Positions 13,601 through 28,600 of a stretch of DNA of 64,000 bases are shown in pieces. Numbering within the stretch: position 1 is the stretch's first letter; the number at the start of each line of letters is the position of its first letter. The position numbers and the translations under genes are program-made. Source of the stretch: Saccopteryx bilineata (lineage: Eukaryota > Chordata > Mammalia > Chiroptera > Emballonuridae); contig NC_089493.1 in assembly GCF_036850765.1 (NCBI RefSeq), positions 298,398,349 through 298,462,348 on the forward strand. Reading direction: 5' to 3'. The notes under the pieces are model-generated. The model was given only the letters and a program-made list of their open reading frames with translations. It did not search any database and was not told where the DNA came from.

Positions 13601-16600
13601 TAGAGAGCAGGCTCACAGCTGCCATGGGGGGGATGCTCGGTGAGGGGGATGGAGGGATTGAACACAGAAGGCCCCCCAACATAAAGACAACACTGAGGTG
13701 ACTGCTGTGGGGGGGTGCGGGGGGATGTGGGGGGTCAACGGTGATGGACGGAGACTTGACCTGGGGGGGAACACACAGGGTGCTGTACAGGGATGTGTCG
13801 GAGAACTGGGCATCTGAAACCTGTGTACTTGTATTAACCAGTAAATTCAATTAAAAAACAAAGACTAGAGAATACTGTTAATATGGACTCTTAATGTGAG
13901 GTTCCTTTGAAGCACTGACGTACAAGAACCACAGATTCAGAGGTTCTTGATTGAAAGACCCTAAATGAGCAGTTTTGGTTAGCCAGTCAGTTAGGTTAAC
14001 AAAAGTTGGAGTTAGTGAGCATTTTGCTAAATCTAACCTAGCTATAGGATTATGTAATTGTTTCAGATTTTCCTAAATTATATACCACTATTCTCAATAT
14101 ATGATTGTCAATGTGGTGATTAGCAGGGGTTTATAACAGCTCATTTTAATATTTCCCTCTTGATAAATGTGTCAAATGGCACATACCTACACTCAGCAGT
14201 CATCTGCTATGTGGGACTAAATGTTCGTGGCCACCCAAAGTGCATACGCTGAAGTCCTAGCCTTCTATGCAATGGTATTAGGTAGGAAGTGGGGCCTTTG
14301 GGTGGTGATTAGGTCACCAAGGTGGCATCCTCAAGAATATAGTGCCCTGAGGACCCCAAAGAGTTCCCTCAGCTCTCTTTCTGCCACTTGAGAGGGGAGA
14401 AACTGGCAATGTGAAATCCAGAAGAGGGTCCTCACCAGAATGCAACGGTGTTGGCACCCTGATCTCAGACTTCCACCCTCCAGTACTGTGAGGAATAAAC
14501 TTCTGTTGTTTGTAAGCCACCAAGGATATTGTGTTGTTACAGCAGCCTGAATAGATGCCACTAGCAGGAGAGTAACTGCACGGTGTGGTGCAGTCTTGGC
14601 CAGTTCGTCCTGCAGCCACAAAGACAGCCAATGCCATCTCTTCATACTGGAAACCACATGAATTGCTGGCATGCTGCCTACGAAAATATGAGAGCATGAG
14701 ACCCAAACCTACAACGCAATGGCCACCACTGTGCACATCACAGCACGAACATCAGCTGGTCTGTCTCTCATGAATTCCTGTGCCTGAAGTATGGAGGAAA
14801 AGAGGCTTCAGCTGTTTCCATTCAAGATATGGAAATCAGCCCTGGCATGTGGATGTCCCAGGTTCGATTCTGGTCAGGGCACACAGGAGAAGTGACCATA
14901 TGCCTATCCACCCTCTCCCCCTTATCTCTCCCTCCCCACCCCCTCTAGCAGCCATAACTTAACTAATTCAAGTGAGTTGGCCTGGGGCACTGACGACTGC
15001 TTGTGGCCTCTGCCTCAGGCACTAAAAATAGCTCAGTTGCTGAGCAACAGAGCAATAGAACAATGCCCAAGATGGGCAGAGCATTGTCCCATAGGGGGCT
15101 TGCTGGGTGGATCCTGGTCCTGGTGCATGTAGGAGTCTGTCTCTCTGCCTCCTTTGCTCTCACTTAATTAAAAAAAATAAAAAGATACAGAAATCAGAAT
15201 TCCCTATTGCTAACTACTGTCTGAACCACTGATCATCAATTTAACAACATTCTACTACATTGGTATATTCAAATTCAAAAACTATAGACTACTGCATTTT
15301 GGGTGATGTCTGCAAAGTTTCAGGTCTTTAAAAGTTCCAAATATTTGTTAATTTTTCTCCTTTAGTGAATCTTGAGGCTTCAAGAATGAGACATAACTGG
15401 GATACAAAAATCAGAGAAATATATCTTTAAAGCTATCAGTTCTCCATTATAGGTTAACAAATAATACAATTAGAAGTTAATTTCTTAAGAAAAAAAGAGG
15501 GCCTGACCAGGTGGTGGCACAGAGGATAGAGCATCGGACTGGGATGCAGAGGACCCTGGTTTGAAACCCTGAGGTTGCTAGCTTGAATGCGGGCTCATCT
15601 GGCTTGAGCACAGGCTCACCAGCTTGAGCGTGGCATTGCTGGCTTGAGCGTGAGATCATAGACAGACCCCATGGTCGCTCGCCTGAAGCCCAAGGTCACT
15701 GGCTTGAGCCCAAGGTCACTGGCTTGAGAAAGGGGTCACTCGGTCTGCTGTAGCCCCCAGTCAAGGCACATAGGAGAAAACAATCCATGATCAACTAAGG
15801 AGCTGCAAAGAATTGAGGTTTCTCATCTCTCTCTTCCTGTCTGCCTGTCCCTATCTATCCTTCTCTCTGTCTCTGTCACACACAAAAAGAAAAAGAGAAA
15901 ACAAGGTATAAGTACCTAAAAGATAATTATTTTATTTTTAATTTTTAAATTGAATTTATTGGGGTAACACTGATCAACATAATTACACAGGTTTCAGGTA
16001 TCCAATTCTACAACATATCTCTGCACCAGGGATCCCCAAACTATGGCCCGTGGCCGCATGTGGCCCCCTGAGGCCATTTATCTGGCCCCCGCTGCACTTC
16101 TGGAAGGGGTACCTCTTTCATTGGTGGTCAGTGAGAAGAGCATAGTTCCCATTGAAATACTGGTCAGTTTGTTGATTTAAATTTACTTGTTCTTTATTTT
16201 AAATATGTATTTATTCCCGTTTTGTTTTTTTACTTTAAAATAAGATATGTACAGTGTGTATAGGGATTTGTTCATAGTTTTTTTATAGTCCGGCCCTCCA
16301 ACAGTCTGAGGGACAGTGAACTGGCCCCCTGTGTAAAAAGTTTGGGGACCCCTGCTCTGCACACTGTATTGACTGTTCTCCACCTCCAAGTCTTTGCTCC
16401 ACCACCATTTATACCCCTTACACCCTCTTCTAGGCCATCCCCATTGTGGTAAAAGATATTTTAAAAGAAAGAGTATACTGTATAACTTGGCCAAAAAGCA
16501 GTTAATTCAAAGTCAGAACGGTCACCCACCTGTGGATTCTTCAATTTAGTAATAACTTTCCAAGCTTCATTGAGTATCTGAAGTCGATCACCCTCAAGTG

Positions 16601-19600
16601 GATCAGCCAAGGCCAAGTTCAACCCCAGTGAGCGAAAAAGAAGATGCTAAGAAAAATACAAAACTATTATGATACTGAAGATTTTGAATCAGAACAACTT
16701 CAGGCTTTAAAGGTGGTCACGTTGAGCTCGACTCACAGCTCGTCTTCCAACAACCTCTTTTTGAAATTTGACCATAGACCTTCACAAGGTACAGACAAGG
16801 GCAAAATAAAGAGCTAGATCCTTGTATTGATCTGATTTGTGGGCTATAATATCCTGCTGGATGAAACTTTTCATAAATAATGAGTAAAGATATATTTTTA
16901 GAGATGTAAGACCAAAGTGTTTTCTAAATACTTCACAGTGAGCTGACTCTACAGATTTAGGACTTGTGGTGGACACCCGCCGTGCGGCGACTCCTGTCTA
17001 ACAATCTCAGTTTCAGACTCATCTTCCATGGCGTTCCTCAGACACAGGCCTTCCCATTTTCCTGTGGGCCCAACGTGCCTGACACCAGACACTCTCCCTA
17101 AACAGTACCAGGTAAACACTGCTGATGTGTCCTCCCACTGGACACTAAGTCAGAGCCTACCTTGGGGAAGCCGGCCTCGTTGCACTCTTTAATCATGCCA
17201 ATGAAATCTATGGACCTGGTGGCGATGAACTCGGCCCGGAACGCAGACATCACCGAGTTCAACAGCAAGGCACTGAAAAACACAACGTCCCACGTCAGCC
17301 GATCTCCCCCTTAAGAAAGTCACTTTCATTTCAGGACATATGTTGCTGAGAAGGATGAGTAAAAAGGCAATTCTAGAGACTAACAGTGTGTCTTGTATAT
17401 TTGGAAATTTAATAAATGTTAAATAGACTGGATGGATGGATGAATGAATGGATGGATGGATGGACGGACAGACAGGTAAATAAGCAAGTGGTCAAATCCA
17501 TTTAAACAGAATTAGACTAAGCCTTCAATAGGCTGATGCACTAATGAAACTAAACATCAAGTAACAATATTGATCCAAGCTTCAAGCATACATCCATCTA
17601 CATCTCTTATGAAAAGCACTGTTCTGGGACCTAGGGACACAGTGACTTAGATACATCTACCCCCAAAACAAGAGACAGGCAGATGGAGCTCATCCTGACT
17701 CTACCAGTGAGCACAGTCCCAGGAGGAGAGGACTATTATTAAACCTGTTTTACATATAAGGAGACTGGGGCACAGAGAGGTCAAGGAAGTAACCCAAGTT
17801 CACATAGATAAGTAGAGCCAGGCAGCTAGACTCTAGATTCCCGACCGCCAGGCTGTGCTGCCCTCTGCTGGGCCTCTACTGCGTAAGCATGACAACTCCC
17901 TGTCCAACTCACACCGTACAGATTTTTAACACTTACTTGTTTCCTAGTTTCTTGCATCGCTCCATCATCTCGGTCAGCAGAGTCTAATCAATTTTAAAAA
18001 ATAATAAAAATCATCAGGTTGGTGAATCTAAAGCAAGAGATTTCCAAAATAACACTCTAATATAAATGTAACCTCGTGCCCATTTACATCCTTCTCGCCG
18101 TCTGGCAGGGGAGAGAAACTGCACTCTTGTGGCATTTCTATAACGGCTGAGAGCCGGGGCCTCGGGGTCAGGCACACCTGGGCTCTAGCACAACCCCACC
18201 AACTACCAACAGAGACCTCGGGTCAGTCACCTGACGGCATTACGCCTGGGCTTCCTTAGGCAGATAGTACAGGTGGTCTCAGACTACTGGCAGGATTACA
18301 AGAGAATGGTGAGAAGGGAAACCACTCCCCATCTCTCCTCTCCATTCCACAAGGGGCGGGTGCAGTTCTCAGTTAAAACAAGGACAAACACTGGGCCAGT
18401 GCCGGTGTCACCTTGTCAGTGAGGGACACCCATGACCACCCAAGAGGCAAGCTCTGTATTCTACCATTTCACAGACGAAGATCTGAGTGACAGACGTGAT
18501 GTGCTCTGACCAAGGTGACAGGGCTAGCTGGGGGCTGGGTGTGACCTCGACACCTGTCCTCAAAGGCCATGCCCCTTCCCACCTTCCCTTTCCACGAACT
18601 CTGAAGCACACTTTTTGCCCCAAAAGAAAGTAAATGTGGTTCTTTTTGTTCTTTTTTTTTTTTATGACAGAGACAGAGAGAGTAAAAGAGAGGGACAGAT
18701 TGGGACAGACAGGAAGGGAGAAAGATGAGAAGCATCAATTCTTAGCTGTGGCACCTTAGTTGTTCATTGATTGCTTTCTCATATGTGCCTTGACGGGGAG
18801 TTACAGCAGAGCCAGTGACCCCTTGCTCAAGCCAGCGACCTTTGGGCTCATGCCAGCAACTATGGGGTCATGTCTGTGATCCCACTCTCAAGTCAGTGAC
18901 CCTGTGCTCCAGCTGGTGAGCCAGCGCTCAAGCCAGCAATCTTGGGGTTTTGAACCTGGGTCCTCCACATCCCAGTGTGATGCTCTATCCACTGCACCAC
19001 TGCCTGGTCAGGCAGAAAGTAAATGTTTTACTCATTGGAATACTGTTAAGGGCTTTAGAACTATCTGAAGAAAATTAGGTATATTTAAAAGAGATCCTGT
19101 TTTAAAAAATCAATGGAAGTATTCTTTGGGGCAGTGGTTTGGAAAGAGTTTGAATGGCACAGACAAGGCCACCGTGAGGACAATATAGTAGTATTGACAA
19201 GGGGCACTCATCATGTACCAGGTGTGGACTAAGTACGTCATATCCCTTTCTCAATCATTCCTCCCACCAGCCTTGTGAGGCCCGTGTACATTAGCCCCAC
19301 CTCTAAGAGGAAGCCAAGGCTCAGATGGGTTAAACCACTTCCTAGGAAGTGGTGAAAATGAGATTTGTATCTAAATCTGGCCCCAAAGTAAAGTAAAAAG
19401 AAACAAGTCTTATTTAATGAAATACTAGCCTTTCTGACCTTCTGTGGTGCCTGAATAACTAAGGTGATAGCTGACTTTGGAGATACTGTTGGTAACAGCA
19501 CCTCAAAAACCCTGATTTTATTCATATTTCTGTCCCTGCCCAACAAAAATCAAGTTGAGTCCTGTTATAGACTAAATTATGTAACCCCCCCCAATTCTTA

Positions 19601-22600
19601 TGTTGAAGGCCTAACCCCAAACATGACTCAGTCTGGAGACAGTGCTTTAAAGGAAGTTATTAATATCAGAAGGTCATGCCTGACCTGTGGTGGCACAGTG
19701 GGTAAAGGGTCGACCTGGAATGCTGGGGTCACCAGTTTGAAATCATGGGCTTGCCTGGTCAAGGCACATATGGGAGTTGATGCTTCCACCTCCTCCCCTC
19801 TTCTTTATCTGTCTCTCTCTCCAAAATGAATAAAGTCTTAAAAAAAACTTTTTTTTTTTTTTGCATTTTTCCAAAGTTGGAAACGGGGAGGCAGTCAGAC
19901 AGACTCCCGCACGTGCCCGACCAGGATCCACCCGGCATGCCCACCAGGGGGCGATGTTCTGCCCATCTGGGGCGTTGCTCTGTTGCAACCAGAGCCATTC
20001 TAGCGCCTGAGGCAGAGGCCATGGAGCCATCCTCAGCGCCCAGGCCATCTTTGCTCCAATGGAGCCTTGGCTGCGTGAGGGGAAGAGAGAGACAGAGGAA
20101 GGAGAGGGGGAGGGGTGGAGAAGCAGATGGGTGCTTCTCCTGTGTGCCCTGGCCGGGAATCGAACCCGGGACTCCTGCGGACTGCCTGCCTCCGTGGAAG
20201 GAGTGATTGTTTGCTATTGTTTACTGGAGAAGGGTTCTTCCCCTCAGCCTGTTTTGCTGGTGAGTGTAGAGAGAGCGGGAGTGCCGAGGTGTTTGGGAGC
20301 CCTGAGATTTCTCTACCACTGAGCCAACCAGCCAGGGCCGAAAACTTTTTTAAATTAAAAAAACATACTATAGGTCATAGGAGTGGGCTCTAACCCAATG
20401 AGACTGGTGTCCGAGTAATAAGGAGACCAGGACGGCGCGGGCACAGAGCCCAACTGAGGACGCGGGGCGACAGAGGGCTGCGGCCACGGAGAGGAGCCTC
20501 ACCAGCAACCTGCCCTGCTGGCGTCTGGACCTTGGACTTTCAGGCTCCAGGGCTGTGAGAAAAGAAGTTTCTGTTGTTCAAGGTACCGAGTCTGATATGG
20601 CGGCCAGCTGTGGTCTGAAATGGTCACCTAACCCCCGAGGTGATGGTATGAGGAAGTGAAGACTTAGAGAGGTGGGGAGGCTATAAGAGTGGAACCCTCA
20701 TCGATAGAATTAGTGCCCTTATCACAGGGACCTAGAAAGCACCTCTGTCCCTTCTGCTGTGTGGGGACACAGTGAAAAGACAGCTGTCTATGAACCAGAA
20801 CGTGGGCCCTCGTCAGACGCTGACAGCATTGTGATCTTGGACTCCCCAGCCTCCAGAGCTGTGAAAAATAAATGTCTGTGTTTGTGGTATTTTGTTACTG
20901 CAGCCCAAACAGACTGTGCAAATAAATGCAGGTGCAAACCAATCACAGTGGTATCACTGCCCATCAGTGGTAGGGTTAGACAAGGACATATGACCATTTC
21001 TAGCTGCTGAGACAGGGGCTTCGGGAAAGAGTTCCTTGTTCGAACAGAAAGCCAAGGAATTGAAGACTTCCCCTTTCTGCCTCTGCTAGCCGTCACATCT
21101 GGAGCCGCCACATCTGGATATGCCCAGAACAGCGACAGTCACTTTGCTGCCATCCAGGGAAAGCCTAGCAGAGAGGGACAGAGCCCGGCTGGCCCAGAGC
21201 CGGCACTTGTCACTTTTGCAGGGTCAGTTAGGTGATGTTCCTGCAGCCAGAAGCCCCTCAACTAATGATAAAATTGCTTATGTCACAAATGGCTTTCTGA
21301 GGCCATTAATGGAGTATTTTTATCTGAAAAGTTATTCTTGAAGATCAATATCAAAGTGGCTTCTGTGAAAAGCAGAGAGAAATTGTGTACAATTATCATA
21401 CTGTTATTCCCCAACACACAAATAATCATTTATCAAGCAACGTGAATGAACCAGCCACTATTCCAGGCACCAGGGATAGGGCAGTGAGGAAACCAGACAG
21501 AAACCCATGCCTTCACGCGTCCTATTCTCTCCTACACACATACACACACGTGTGCACACGCACAGCACGCATAAATGAGTGAGAGGTCCTGGCCCACCAC
21601 TTCTGAAGAGGTGAACTAGGACAAATGCCAACATAAAGACAAAATATTCTGGCCATTAAGACAGTACAAATCTTTAAAATATTCTCTTAGTACAAGAGAT
21701 GAGTACATTAAAAATGAATCCAGGAACATAATTTTTAAAAAACAAAGGCTCTGTTGTCATATAGGAAATTCCTAAGTGTCCTGGGAGCCAAATGCTGTGG
21801 ATCTCAGCAGTGTGTTATAGGGTATTAATTTGTTTTCTGAGAAGTAACAACAGCATTGATTCTCTCTGGCAAGAACAAGATAAACAGTTCAAACCAGAAT
21901 GAGATCAAAGCGAGCCAGCTGGCTGAGAGGAGCCACTGAGGCACTTACAGCTCAGCAGCCTGGTTTGCAGACACACAGAGCTAGGAGATCCCTCAGTTCC
22001 CGCATTTCTTTTGTTCTGTAACCCTTTCACCTAGCCAGCCTGGTGTAGGCGGGAGTCAGGTCTGTGCTCTCCATTAAGCTGGCTGACACCCTTCACTCCC
22101 CCCTGGCAATTCCCTGAGACCCAACCTCATTCATCTAGCCCATCTGGCCAGCTACAGGGGCTAGGACCCTCTCAACAGCTTGTCCACTGTAGCTGTGGCC
22201 ATCCCTCACAGCCAGTCGACTTGAAGGTCTGCCCCATCCACAGACATGCTATTGGCAACTGAGGCCAGGGCCCACAGCACACCTACTAAAAGAGCCGGCT
22301 CAACCAAGACCAGGGGACAGAAGAGCTACCCAATGCACGCAAGCAAGCACGGGAAGGCAGGCAGAGTGAGGAGACAAAGAGATACGTCCCAAATGAAAGA
22401 ACAGGGTAAAAACCCAGAGAAAGAACAGAGGGAGATAAGCAATCTACCACACACGGAGTTTGATGTTAAACACTGGTTACAAGGATGCTAATGTACTTAG
22501 AGGAAGAATAGATGAACTCAGTGAGAATTTCACAAAGAAACAAAAACCATAAAGAAGGACATAAATAAAAGCAGTCAAAAATGAAGAATAACTGAAATTA

Positions 22601-25600
22601 AGACTACACTAGAGAGAATTCATAACAAATTGAATGAAGCAGAGCATCAAATCAGAGACCTGCAAGACAAGACAGCAGAAAACACCCACTGGAAAGGCAA
22701 AAAAAAAAAAAAGAATTAAAAAACAAAGGATAGTTTAAGGGACCGCTTAGACAACATCAGGCATACCAACATTCATACCATACACAGACCAAGCAAGAGA
22801 CTGAAAACCTATCTGAAGTAATAATGACTAAAAACTTCCCTAAACCTGGCAAGGAAAACACATACATCTGAGAAGCACAGAGTCCCAACCAAGATGAACC
22901 AGAGAGGACCAGACCACTGCACATCATAACGAAAACGCCAAAGGTCAAAGACAAGAGAAAATCTTACAAACGGGAAAAGAAAAACAATTAGTCACCTGCC
23001 AGGGAGCTCCCATAAGACTGTCCGCTGATTTCTCAACAGAAACTCTGCAGGCCAGAAAAGATGGGCGTAAAATATTCAAAGTGATAAAAAGCAATGACTG
23101 ACAACAAAGATCACTCCGTCAGGCAAGACTATTATGTAGAATCAAGGAGGGATAAAAGCGTTTCCTACTCAAGAAAAAGCTAAAGGAATTCATTACCACT
23201 AATAGAGTGTTACAAGAAATGCTGGCATTTCTTTAAGTAGAAAAGAACAGCTTAAAAGTATGGATAGAAAAATATAAAAAAGAAAAAATTCTCCATTGAC
23301 AGAGGCAAACAGTGAAAGCCAAGGACCAACAGCTACAAAGCTAGTCCCAGGTTAAAAGACTAAAGTAGGAGTATCAGGTGTAAGTACAATAGCAAATTAG
23401 GGGACACACACACACTAAGTAAGTAAAAAGTAACAACAGAAAATTAACATGGAAGGATGAATAAAAATGGTAGTAGTTTTTAAATGTGTTCCAAGTTCAG
23501 TGACCATCAACTTAAAATAGACTGGCATAAAAATAGTTTGGTATCTTTGAAGCACATGGTAATCACCAATCAAAAACAAGAGATATACAAGAAATAAAAA
23601 GGAATCCAAACATGACACTACAGAAAGTCATCAACCAAGAGCATAAGAAAGGTACAGAGAAGAACAAAAACAATCAGAAAAAAATAAAATACCTATCAAT
23701 AATAACTTTAAATGCAAATGGGTAAAATGCTCCAAAAGAAAGACACAGGGTGACTGAATGGATTAAAAAACCAGGACCCAGACATACGTGCCCTACAAGA
23801 GACCCACTTCACACTGAAGGGAAAAGACTGAAAGTCAAGGGATGGAAAAGATACTTTACACAAATGAAAATTTTTAAAAAGTTGGGATAGCAAAACTTTT
23901 ACCTCACAAATTACACTTAAAGGCTTAACAAGAACAAAGAAGTGCATTTCATAATGATAAAGGGATCAATCCAGTAAGAGGATATAACTCTTGTAAACAT
24001 CTATACACCTAACACAGGAGCTCCTCCTACACATATAAAGCAAGTATGGATGGACATAAAGGGAGACATCTACAGTGATAGTCATAGAAGGGGCCTGTAA
24101 CATTCCAGTGACATCAACAAATAATCCAGACAGAAGTCAGCAAGGAAAGACTGGCCTTCAGTGAGGTATTAGAGCAGATAAATTTAACTGATACTGACAG
24201 GACATTTCACCCCACAGCAGCAACACATACACTCTCTGAAGTGTACAAGAAATGTTTTCCAAGACAGACCACAAGTCAGGCCACAAAACAAGTATAAATT
24301 AATTTGTTAAGACTGAAATCTTTTTAAGCACCTTCTTCAGTGCCAATGGTATAAAATTAGAAATCAATTACAAAAAGAAATTTTAAAATACACAAACACA
24401 TGGAGGCTCACTAAGATGTTACTCAACAATGAAAGAGTTAACAGCTAGGTCAAGGAGGATTCCAAAAGATACCTTGAGATAAAGAAAATGAAAACATAAC
24501 AGTCTAAAATCTATGAGACACAGAGAAACCAATTCTAGGAGGAAGATTCATAGAGATATAGGCTTACCTCAAGAAGCAATGCCTGACCAGGCAGTGGCAC
24601 AGTGGATAGAGCATTGGACTGGGACGCAGAGGACCCAGATTTGAAACCCCGAGGTCACCAACTTGAGCGCAGGCTCACCAGCTTGAGCATGGGGTCACTG
24701 GCTTGAGTGTGGGATCATAGACATAATTGCATGGTTGCTGGATTGAGCCCAAAGGTCACTGGCTTGAAGCCCAAGGTCGCTGGCTTGAGCCGAGGGTCAC
24801 TGGCTTGAGCAAGGGGTCACTCGCTCTGCTGTAGCCCCCCAGTCAAGGCAAATATGAGAAAGCAGTCAATGAACAACTTAAGGTGCCACAACGAAGACTC
24901 TCTCCCTTCCTATCTATTTGCTGTCTGTCCCTCTCTCTGACTCTCTCTCTCTCTGACAAAAAAAAAAAGGGAACAAGAAAAATCTCAAACAATCGAACAA
25001 ACAAAGCCCAAAGTGAGTACAAAGAAGGAAATAATAAAGATCAGAGTAGAAATCAATGATCTGAAGTCTAAAAACAATAAGACAAGATCAATAAAACTAA
25101 GTTGGTCCTTTGAAAAGATAAAATTGACAAACCTTTAGCCTGACTCATCAAGGAAAAAAGAAGGCCCAAATAATAAAATCAGAAATGAAAGAGGAATGAC
25201 AATGGTCACCAGGAAATACTATGAACAATTATATGCCAACAAATTGGACAGCCTGGAAGAAATAAATTACTGGAAACATAGAATTTTCCAAGACTGAATC
25301 AGGAAGAAACAGAGTATCTGAAGAGACTGATTACTACTAACAAACCTGAATCAGTGATCAAAGCACTCCAACAAAGCAAAGTCCTGGACCGGATGGCTTC
25401 ATAGGTGAATGTAACCAAACATTCAAAGAGTTAATACCTATTATTCTCAAACTTCTAAAAATTTTAAGAGGAGGTAACACTCCCAAACTCATTCTGCAAT
25501 GCCAGCATTACCCTGATACCAAACCAGCTAATGACAGTACAAAGAGAAAATTTTACGTCAATATCCCTGATTAACATGTATACAAAAATCCTCAACAAAA

Positions 25601-28600
25601 AGATAGGAAACTGCATTCTGCAAGTGGGATTTATCCACAAATCAACAAAGGTGATATACCACATAAATAAAATAAAGGATAAAAATCACATGATCGGCCC
25701 TGGCCGGTTGGCTCAGTGGTAGAGCGTCGGCCTGGCGTGCGGGGGACCCGGGTTTGATTCCCGGCCAGGGTACATAGGAGAAGTGCCCATTTGCTTCTCC
25801 ACCCCGACCCCCTCCTTCCTCTGTGTCTCTCTCTTCTCCTCCCGCAGCCAAGGCTCCATTGGAGCAAAGATGGCCCGGGCGCTGGGGATGGCTCCTTGGC
25901 CTCTGCCCCAGGCGCTCAAGTGGCGGCAGAGCGATGCCCCGGAGGGGCAGAGCATCGCCCCCTGGTGGGCAGAGCCTCGCCCCTGGTGGGCGTGCCGGGT
26001 GGATCCCGGTCGGGCGCATGCGGGAGTCTGTCTGACTGTCTCTCCCCGTTTCCAGCTTCAGAAAAGTACAAAAAAAAAAAAAAATCACATGATCATATCA
26101 ATAGATGCAGAAAAAGCATTTGACAAATTCCAGCACCCGTTTATGAAAAAAACACTCAGCAAAGTGGAGACAGAAAATACCTCCATATTATTAAGGCCAC
26201 AATGACAAAGCCATAGCTAACATGCTCAATGAGAGCTAAAACCTTTATCTCCAGATCAGGAACAAGATAAGGATGTCCACTTCCAACACTTCTATTCAAC
26301 ATGTGGAGAATGTGCTAAAATAGGGAGCACAGTCCTTTTTTCACTCACCATAACTTTAATTGTATGGAGGGGCCGTAATCAGAAGACAGAAAAGCCTTTT
26401 TGAATCACTCCCCGATATGTTTTCGGGGGGGGGGGTACCTTGGATTTAAATTTTGATTTGAAATTCTGTATGTCAGATCATTGTAGCTGAAAGCCTTTCT
26501 CTGCCGTCTCATCTAGACGGTGCTCCTCTCCCTGTGTCTCTCGTCTGTCCTGTATATCACACACCACCAAATACTGCAGCCAAGCTCGACTGTCCCCTAT
26601 CTGGAGTCATGACCAGTAAAAGACACACACAACTCTGACTCCACAGCTGACACAACAAAGCCACCGTCAACGAGCGTTTAGGCACCACACTGTCTCACAA
26701 GTATTTTCAAAACCACCCTCCACACTGACATCCATTCTTCTGCATTTTGAAAATGATTTTTTTACAAGACACCTCATGTTCCCTATGTAAGTGCCCCATG
26801 AATCAGTGCCTATTATTATTCAGGTGACCTAATTTTTTAAATCACTTCTTATAATTCAGTAATGATTTCCTGGAGTTGTACTCCCCAGCACAGCTCTTCC
26901 ATCCTTGGAGAGTAAGTACTGCTGCTTAAAGTAAAAGGAAGAACACCGTATGACTTGAACCTTTTATTTTAAATTTAATTTTGCCTTTCATTAAAATAAG
27001 GGGGGGAAATAAGTGTTCTCACTTTCAAACATGTCAGTCTGTTTGTGTGTTTCAGTCCTTTAGCTGAAAAGTGGGTGGCTCCACCTACAATCAAGGCCAT
27101 CGTGCCTCTTCCCAGGAGCCTGGGCCAGCACGCAGTTCCTGAGACTACGCTCAAGCCCATAGGGAATGGCCAGCAAATTTCAAACACTCTTCTTTTTGTT
27201 TGAATAAAAATCAATTTACTTAATGGTAAAAATTCACTGGATATAGAAGATGTCCCTAATCTCTCCTCACACTTTAGAATTTGGAAAAACATATATATAA
27301 GAAAGGCCTTATTCTTGCCTGACCAGGCGGTGGCACAGTGGATAGAGCACCAGACTGGGACGCAGAAGACCCAGGTTCTAAACCTCAAGGTCGCCAGCTT
27401 GAACATGGGCTCATCTGGCTTGAGCAAGGGGTCACTCGCTCTGCTGGAGCCCCCCTTCTCCCCCCCATCAAGGCACATATGAGAAAGCAATCAACGAACT
27501 AAGGTGTCGCAACGAAGAATTGATGCTTCTCATCTCTCTCCCTTCCTGTCTGTCCCTATCTGTTCCTCTGTCTCTCTGTCAAAAAAAAAAAAAAAAAAAA
27601 AAGAAGCTATTATATATCGGAGTTTCACTTTCCTTCTGTAAAATGGGTAAAATATTACCTGCTCCACCCACTTTCTGCATGAAGATTAGTGATGAGGCAA
27701 TGAAGCCTACTGGCTCTGGAATCAGAGTCATGTGTTTGTATGTCCAGTCACTCCACTTTTTAGCTGTGAGACTGATTGATAGCTGTCGGTAGTTAGATAT
27801 TAACAAAGGAACAGAGCAAAGAGAATCAGACAATAAGAAGCCTAATTTACTAGGAAGCTGAATCAGACAATAAGCCTGATTAAGTCTGGAAGTTAGAGCT
27901 TCAGAGACCCGGAGGACTTGAGCATTGCTCCACCAAGGAGATCACCATCCTTCCCTCCCCCCACACAGGCAGGAAGGGTCTCCCCAGCAAAGAGCCCGCT
28001 CTCCCTACTTAGGGGGAGGAAGGGGAAGGTCCCTCTGCTGGGCACGTGAGCAGTAAAAACCAGATGATGCAGAACTTTTGGATACACCCCGGAGAAGTCA
28101 AGATGGCGCAGGGGAGGTGCCTGCATTCTGAGGCAAGCGCAGAAGACCGAATATGGTGACCACAGAGGCGGAGCCCAGTCTGGGGAAAGGATTGGACTGG
28201 ATAAGGAACACAGAACCCAGCAGACCTAGGAAACGGGCCGGTCTGAAAGAGTGCCTGGTGCTTCCCAGGCCCAAGATAATATAATCAGAGCACCGCCAAG
28301 GGCCCCAGCACCCACTTGGGGTCCAGCAGCACGTGGACCCCAGGTGCACACCTGGGCACAGAGCCACAGGCAGCCAGATGGAAACAGAGGCAGAACTGGC
28401 CTAAGCTTTGACACGCCTGACCCAGTGGCTCAGACCCCGTGCGCCCTGGCCACTGCTCTGGGCCGGGGAAGACGAGGCTGGACTTTGTCCACAGCCGGAC
28501 AGATGGAGGGGACACGCTGGGAAGCCGGGCAGTCCTTCAATTTTGCTTCTACTGTAGATCTCACCACGAAACCTCAACCTCCCGCACCCGGGTCTCCCGA

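Larger units (their letters stand above)
19558..20593 (+). mobile_element. MaLR-type LTR split by two SINEs
   Basis: LTR sequence occurs at 19558-19678 (TTCTTATGTTGAAGGCCTAA) and resumes at about 20341-20593 (GGGCTCTAACCCAATGAGAC, TTCTGTTGTTCAAGG). SINEs at 19679-19840 and about 19848-20338 interrupt it. Noncoding. Confidence 0.75.
21896..26330 (+). mobile_element. Old LINE-1 (L1M/HAL1-like), nearly full length, decayed
   Basis: 5' UTR-like text (CCACTGTAGCTGTGGCCATC) is at 22183-22206. An ORF1 remnant encoding [20 protein letters not shown] is at about 22388-22450. An ORF1-end region (TTTCTCAACAGAAACTCTGC) is near 23029. ORF2 begins near 23690 (CCCAGACATACGTGCCCTAC). RT-region text and the 3' end follow up to 26330. 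Many frameshifts; inactive. SINEs at 24581-24968 and 25696-26079 interrupt it. Confidence 0.82.
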
